DNA of 64,000 nucleotides from Rahnella victoriana (GTDB lineage Bacteria; Pseudomonadota; Gammaproteobacteria; Enterobacterales; Enterobacteriaceae): NCBI RefSeq assembly GCF_004330295.1, contig NZ_SJOJ01000024.1, positions 1 to 64,000 of the forward strand, read 5' to 3'. Shown piece by piece: positions 60,455 to 64,000 of this stretch (position 1 is its first letter; each line of letters starts with the position of its first letter). The notes under the pieces were generated by a model. It saw only the letters and a program-made list of their open reading frames with translations, ran no database searches and was not told where the DNA came from. The position numbers and the translations under genes were made by a program.

Positions 60455-61558
60455 ATGAACCTGACAAAAACGTATTTTATCGTGGCCCTGTTAATAATGG
60501 TAAGTGGGTTAACCGCGCAATCAACAAGAGCTGAACGGGTAGAGCCCACGGGACGTGATACGCCGGTTACGGCAACATTTGATAAATCCAGCTTACCTTC
60601 GCAAATTGACATCTGGAAGAATGAAAGTGGCGGCTACGACACAAGCAATCAGGCTTTATGGGGGCGTAACTCCTGGGTATGTGTATCCAACAGTTCTCCA
60701 ACAAATGGCCAGTGCGCAACATCTCCGCAGTGGTATGGATACGGGCATACACAGGTGGCAACAGAATTTAAAGAACAAAAAAGCGGCTTAACCCAGGTTA
60801 TCAATATCACTGCATATCATAAATCAGGGGATTATGACGATCTTTTATCTACAGCGGCTGCATTTTGGAGCGGCATCTCCGAGACAAAAGAAAGTGCTTT
60901 CATTTCCTCTTCAGAATTACAAAAACTTCCTGTTGGCGGCATCTGGAAAGCTGAGTTAAAAATGTCTCTTACACAATGGGATCCGCGCCTCAAACTGGCA
61001 GACTGGAACGCCCATATTACCCTCAATGTCACCGACAATAATAACCAGCAAATTTATTTACCGGAATTTGGCAATGCCGCGCCGCTGGTAAGCCTCAATA
61101 TGCGTCCGCTTCCCGGAACAGGGAATAACAAAGTGTCTGTGACCGGCACCGCAAATATTGATGTATGTTTATATGATGGTTACAACGCTAACAGCAGCAC
61201 GTTTATGTTAACCCTGGACGACGACTTCACCGGGCAGAGTAACCGTTCGGGGATCAATTTTTCCATTGTCCGTCAGGGTGGTGATGCGAACAACGAAAGA
61301 GATCGCATGGATTACACGATCAATATGCTTAATCCTGATACGAATACCCTGCAAACCGTGAGCCGTGCCCGCCAGATGAATCTGACAAAAATACAGCAGG
61401 CCCGTATCCGTCAGGTACATTTACCCGGAATCCCGGAACCCGTTATCTGTGTCCCTGCGCCCCTCGAGCTCAGTACCGGATATTTAGCAGTGAGCAGTAA
61501 AAATGCCGGGTATTACCGGGGCACACTTAAGCTTAATTTCACCACCTCCCTTTACTAA
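60455..61558 (+). CDS. CblD-like tip adhesin/pilus initiator, second (operon 2)
   Basis: A 367-residue paralogue of the previous protein. It shares VEPTGRDTPVTATFD, LQKLPVGGIW, NNNQQIYLPEFGNAAPLVSL and VCLYDGYNANSS, and a signal peptide ending QSTRAE. The part between about residues 90 and 150 is poorly conserved with its neighbour, so receptor specificity may differ. It follows 13 bp after its paralogue. Confidence 0.87.
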   Translation: MNLTKTYFIVALLIMVSGLTAQSTRAERVEPTGRDTPVTATFDKSSLPSQIDIWKNESGGYDTSNQALWGRNSWVCVSNSSPTNGQCATSPQWYGYGHTQVATEFKEQKSGLTQVINITAYHKSGDYDDLLSTAAAFWSGISETKESAFISSSELQKLPVGGIWKAELKMSLTQWDPRLKLADWNAHITLNVTDNNNQQIYLPEFGNAAPLVSLNMRPLPGTGNNKVSVTGTANIDVCLYDGYNANSSTFMLTLDDDFTGQSNRSGINFSIVRQGGDANNERDRMDYTINMLNPDTNTLQTVSRARQMNLTKIQQARIRQVHLPGIPEPVICVPAPLELSTGYLAVSSKNAGYYRGTLKLNFTTSLY

Positions 61559-61579
61559 CTTCACCCGAAGGCGACACAT

Positions 61580-62323
61580 ATGACACAAAGGAATTTACCC
61601 GTCTCAGCTATGAAAATACTCCCGTTGCTGATGCTGGCAATGCCTGCCCTGTGTTTTGCCAATATCACCGTTTCTCCGATGAAAGTGATGCTTAATGAGC
61701 AGCATGCTGCGGCACTGGTCATCAGTTCAAAAAGTGAAACGACGCAATATATTCAGGGAAAAATCACCGAAGTTCACAATCCGGGCACCGCAGAAGAAAA
61801 CGAGACACCCGCACCGCAAGGCGCGCAAAACAGCCTGGTGGTATCACCGCTGAAATTTGGCTTGCCTGCCGGTAACAGCCAGCCGGTCAGGATCGTCGGC
61901 CTTGGTGAAAGCAACGAAGAAAAAATCTACCGCGTGCATTTTCAGTCAATGACTCCGGAAGAATTCAAAAGCACTGCCAGCGACCAAAATTTCAGCAGCG
62001 ATTTGAGCCTGACCATTGTCTGGGGCGTAGTAGTCATGGTGCCGCCTGCAAAACCCATCGCCAGACTGGGCTGGGATGCCTCGCGCCAACAAATCACCAA
62101 TACCGGTAACATTCATCTGCTGGTGCAGCGTATCGGCCAGTGTGACAACGATAAAAAAGAGGCCCGCTGTCAGTGGCAGGAGCTGAAGAAAAACGTCTAT
62201 CCGGGCAAACCTTTCACGCTTTCATCCGCCCTACCGGCTTCAGTTTCCTCTGAAAATGTCCGAATCGAGTATTTCAACGATTACACTCAGAAGCAGGAAG
62301 TGGAAAATTTCCCTGTCAGATAA
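61580..62323 (+). CDS. Alpha-type fimbrial chaperone, second (operon 2)
   Basis: A 247-residue periplasmic chaperone, paralogous to the first gene of the operon. Signal peptide ending LCFANIT; TVSPMKVMLNEQHAAALVI and LTIVWGVVVMVPPAKPI are the matching family segments, with NTGNIHLLVQRIGQC in domain 2. Two chaperones per alpha operon may serve different subunits. GAAGGCG lies upstream of ATG 61580. Confidence 0.88.
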   Translation: MTQRNLPVSAMKILPLLMLAMPALCFANITVSPMKVMLNEQHAAALVISSKSETTQYIQGKITEVHNPGTAEENETPAPQGAQNSLVVSPLKFGLPAGNSQPVRIVGLGESNEEKIYRVHFQSMTPEEFKSTASDQNFSSDLSLTIVWGVVVMVPPAKPIARLGWDASRQQITNTGNIHLLVQRIGQCDNDKKEARCQWQELKKNVYPGKPFTLSSALPASVSSENVRIEYFNDYTQKQEVENFPVR

Positions 62324-62515
62324 CGGCCTGAATGAAAACGGTTACAGATAATAACTTGTTATAAATTAAGTGATTATTTGTATGTGTAAAAGTTTGATAC
62401 ACAGTATTGATTGATATAAATCAATTTTCAGGCTATTACTCTCAGGCACATCCCCTTCCTGTTACGCTATCCGTTTGAAACCCTTCAAAAACAAGACACC
62501 CAATCACACCTATTA

Positions 62516-62531
62516 GTGTAAACGATTACAA
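62516..62531. promoter_or_regulatory. GalR/GalS operator upstream of galP
   Basis: GTGTAAACGATTACAA differs from the E. coli gal operator consensus GTGnAAnCGnTTnCAC at one position. Confidence 0.82.
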
Positions 62532-62534
62532 CAC

Positions 62535-62550
62535 TGTGACCGGGTTCACG
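62535..62550 (+). promoter_or_regulatory. CRP site upstream of galP
   Basis: TGTGACCGGGTTCACG has TGTGA-N6-TCAC spacing and only one mismatch in the last base. It lies directly after the gal operator. Confidence 0.78.
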
Positions 62551-62599
62551 TTAAGCTGTGTACAGGGTTAATAACATAACAGCCTAAGCATTATTACAA

Positions 62600-62615
62600 C
62601 TCAAAACGATTGCAC
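62600..62615. promoter_or_regulatory. Second gal operator upstream of galP
   Basis: Read on the reverse strand, GTGCAATCGTTTTGAG matches the gal operator except in the last half-site. It lies about 15 bp before the galP start. Spacing of 84 bp to the first operator would allow looping. Confidence 0.55.
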
Positions 62616-62630
62616 TATTTTGGAGACCGG

Positions 62631-64000
62631 ATGAACAACTCAACTTCGACCAAAGGAAAACGCTCGAATAAAAGCGTCACTTTCTTTGTCTGTTTTCTCG
62701 CTGCACTTGCCGGACTGCTGTTCGGCCTGGATATCGGTGTCATCGCGGGTGCCCTGCCCTTTATCAGCCATGATTTCCAGATCACCAACCACCAGCAGGA
62801 ATGGGTGGTCAGCTCGATGATGTTTGGTGCCGCCGTCGGTGCAGTGGGCAGCGGCTGGCTGAACTTCCGTCTCGGACGTAAATTCAGTCTGATGATCGGC
62901 GCGATCCTGTTCGTTGTCGGCTCCCTGTGTTCCGCCTTCGCCCCTAACGCCGAAATCCTGATTGTCGCCCGCGTGCTGCTGGGTCTGGCAGTCGGTATCG
63001 CGTCATACACGGCGCCTATTTACCTCTCCGAAATCGCACCGGAGAAAATCCGCGGCAGTATGATTTCCATGTACCAGCTGATGATCACCATCGGTATTCT
63101 GGCGGCGTATCTGTCTGATACGGCCTTCAGCTACACCGGTGCATGGCGCTGGATGCTGGGTATCATCACCATCCCGGCCTTGCTGCTGCTGGTCGGCGTG
63201 TTCTTCCTGCCGGACAGCCCGCGCTGGCTGGCCGCGCGTGGTGACGACGGTAAAGCGCGCCGCGTACTGGAAAAACTGCGTGATTCCAGCGAACAGGCTA
63301 AACGCGAGCTGGATGAAATCCGTGAAAGCCTGAAAGTAAAACAAAGCGGCTGGGGCTTGTTCACCAACAACAAGAACTTCCGTCGTGCGGTTTACCTCGG
63401 CATTCTGTTGCAGGTGATGCAGCAGTTCACCGGGATGAACGTGATCATGTATTACGCACCTAAAATCTTCGGCATTGCCGGGTTCGCCAGCACCTCTCAG
63501 CAGATGTGGGGCACGGTTATCGTCGGTCTGGTCAACGTTCTGGCGACCTTCATTGCCATCGGTCTGGTTGACCGCTGGGGCCGTAAACCGACGCTGAAAC
63601 TGGGCTTTCTGGTGATGGCCGTCGGCATGGGTGTGCTGGGTACGATGCTGCATATCGGCGTGGAATCTGATGCGGCGAAATACTTCTCTATCGCCATGCT
63701 GCTGATGTTCATCGTCGGTTTTGCCATGAGTGCCGGTCCGCTGATCTGGGTACTGTGTTCTGAAATTCAGCCGCTGAAAGGCCGCGATTTTGGTATCACC
63801 GTGTCTACCGCAACCAACTGGATCGCCAACATGATTGTCGGCGCGACCTTCCTGACCATGCTCGACAGCCTCGGCAACGCCAACACCTTCTGGGTGTACG
63901 CGGCGCTGAACGTGGTGTTCATCTTCATCACCATTGCGTTGATCCCTGAGACCAAAAACGTCTCTCTGGAACACATCGAACGCAACCTGATGAAAGGCGA
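62631..64000 (+). CDS. galP: Galactose:proton symporter GalP (3' end cut by window edge)
   Basis: A 456-residue stretch of a 12-helix sugar porter; E. coli GalP has 464 residues, so only a few are missing. [20 protein letters not shown] starts helix 1, [33 protein letters not shown], the [17 protein letters not shown] sugar-site segment and [12 protein letters not shown] near the end are all typical. GGAGACC precedes the ATG at 62631. It imports galactose and glucose and is controlled by the gal operators and CRP. Confidence 0.96.
   Translation, partial: MNNSTSTKGKRSNKSVTFFVCFLAALAGLLFGLDIGVIAGALPFISHDFQITNHQQEWVVSSMMFGAAVGAVGSGWLNFRLGRKFSLMIGAILFVVGSLCSAFAPNAEILIVARVLLGLAVGIASYTAPIYLSEIAPEKIRGSMISMYQLMITIGILAAYLSDTAFSYTGAWRWMLGIITIPALLLLVGVFFLPDSPRWLAARGDDGKARRVLEKLRDSSEQAKRELDEIRESLKVKQSGWGLFTNNKNFRRAVYLGILLQVMQQFTGMNVIMYYAPKIFGIAGFASTSQQMWGTVIVGLVNVLATFIAIGLVDRWGRKPTLKLGFLVMAVGMGVLGTMLHIGVESDAAKYFSIAMLLMFIVGFAMSAGPLIWVLCSEIQPLKGRDFGITVSTATNWIANMIVGATFLTMLDSLGNANTFWVYAALNVVFIFITIALIPETKNVSLEHIERNLMKG

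Overview
The window is chromosomal DNA of an enterobacterium (order Enterobacterales). Most genes are close relatives of Escherichia coli genes in familiar order: malI-malX-malY-add-ydgJ, then gcvP/H/T-ubiI-ubiH-pepP-ygfB, zapA-ssrS (6S RNA)-fau, serA, rpiA, argP, yggE-argO-mscS, fbaA-pgk-epd, tktA-loiP, speA, metK, galP. A complete lac operon without lacA, the joining of the mal/add block to the gcv block, and the extra fimbrial loci fit a Yersiniaceae-type genome such as Rahnella or a neighbour. That placement is inference, not proof. No tRNA, rRNA, CRISPR array, prophage or complete insertion sequence was seen.

Layout. 1-7.1 kb: maltose/glucose-type PTS locus (repressor MalI, EIICB MalX, C-S lyase MalY), adenosine deaminase, a bile-acid/sodium symporter family carrier and an oxidoreductase. 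7.1-7.7 kb: a repeat-rich junction with a multi-hairpin segment and one of two 129-bp palindromic elements. 7.7-21.7 kb: glycine cleavage, ubiquinone hydroxylases, aminopeptidase P, cell division protein ZapA, 6S RNA, folate salvage, serine and pentose metabolism, and ArgP. 21.7-26.7 kb: accessory insert between argP and yggE, with a LysR regulator, a short-chain dehydrogenase and a large secreted M66-type (StcE/dictomallein-like) metalloprotease with four C-terminal repeats. 26.7-29.2 kb: yggE, arginine exporter argO, mscS. 29.3-35.0 kb: lacY, lacZ and lacI, with a recognisable CRP site, promoter, O1 and O2. 35.1-41.1 kb: glycolytic operon epd-pgk-fbaA and transketolase tktA. 41.3-43.0 kb: two tandem LoiP-type lipoprotein metalloproteases. 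43.6-50.6 kb: a seven-gene chaperone-usher fimbrial operon occupying the place where E. coli has speB. 50.7-54.7 kb: speA with a short YqgB-like upstream ORF, and metK with three MetJ boxes. 55.2-62.3 kb: a second fimbrial operon of the alpha/CS1-Cbl type with two chaperones and two CblD-like tip proteins. 62.6 kb to the end: galP with gal operators and a CRP site, cut by the window edge.

How the parts work together: several sugar systems (malX, lacYZ, galP) have their own operators, and lac and galP have good CRP sites. Surface functions (two pili, a putative secreted mucinase-like protease, two outer-membrane-type lipoprotein proteases) have been inserted between conserved housekeeping blocks. 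Both pilus operons carry a hairpin just after the major pilin gene, which probably sets subunit stoichiometry. The observations most worth following up are the repeat module of the metalloprotease, the inverted-hairpin 129-bp elements at a synteny junction, the speA upstream ORF and the conserved lac operator geometry. Nothing in the window amounts to a clearly new multi-gene system.
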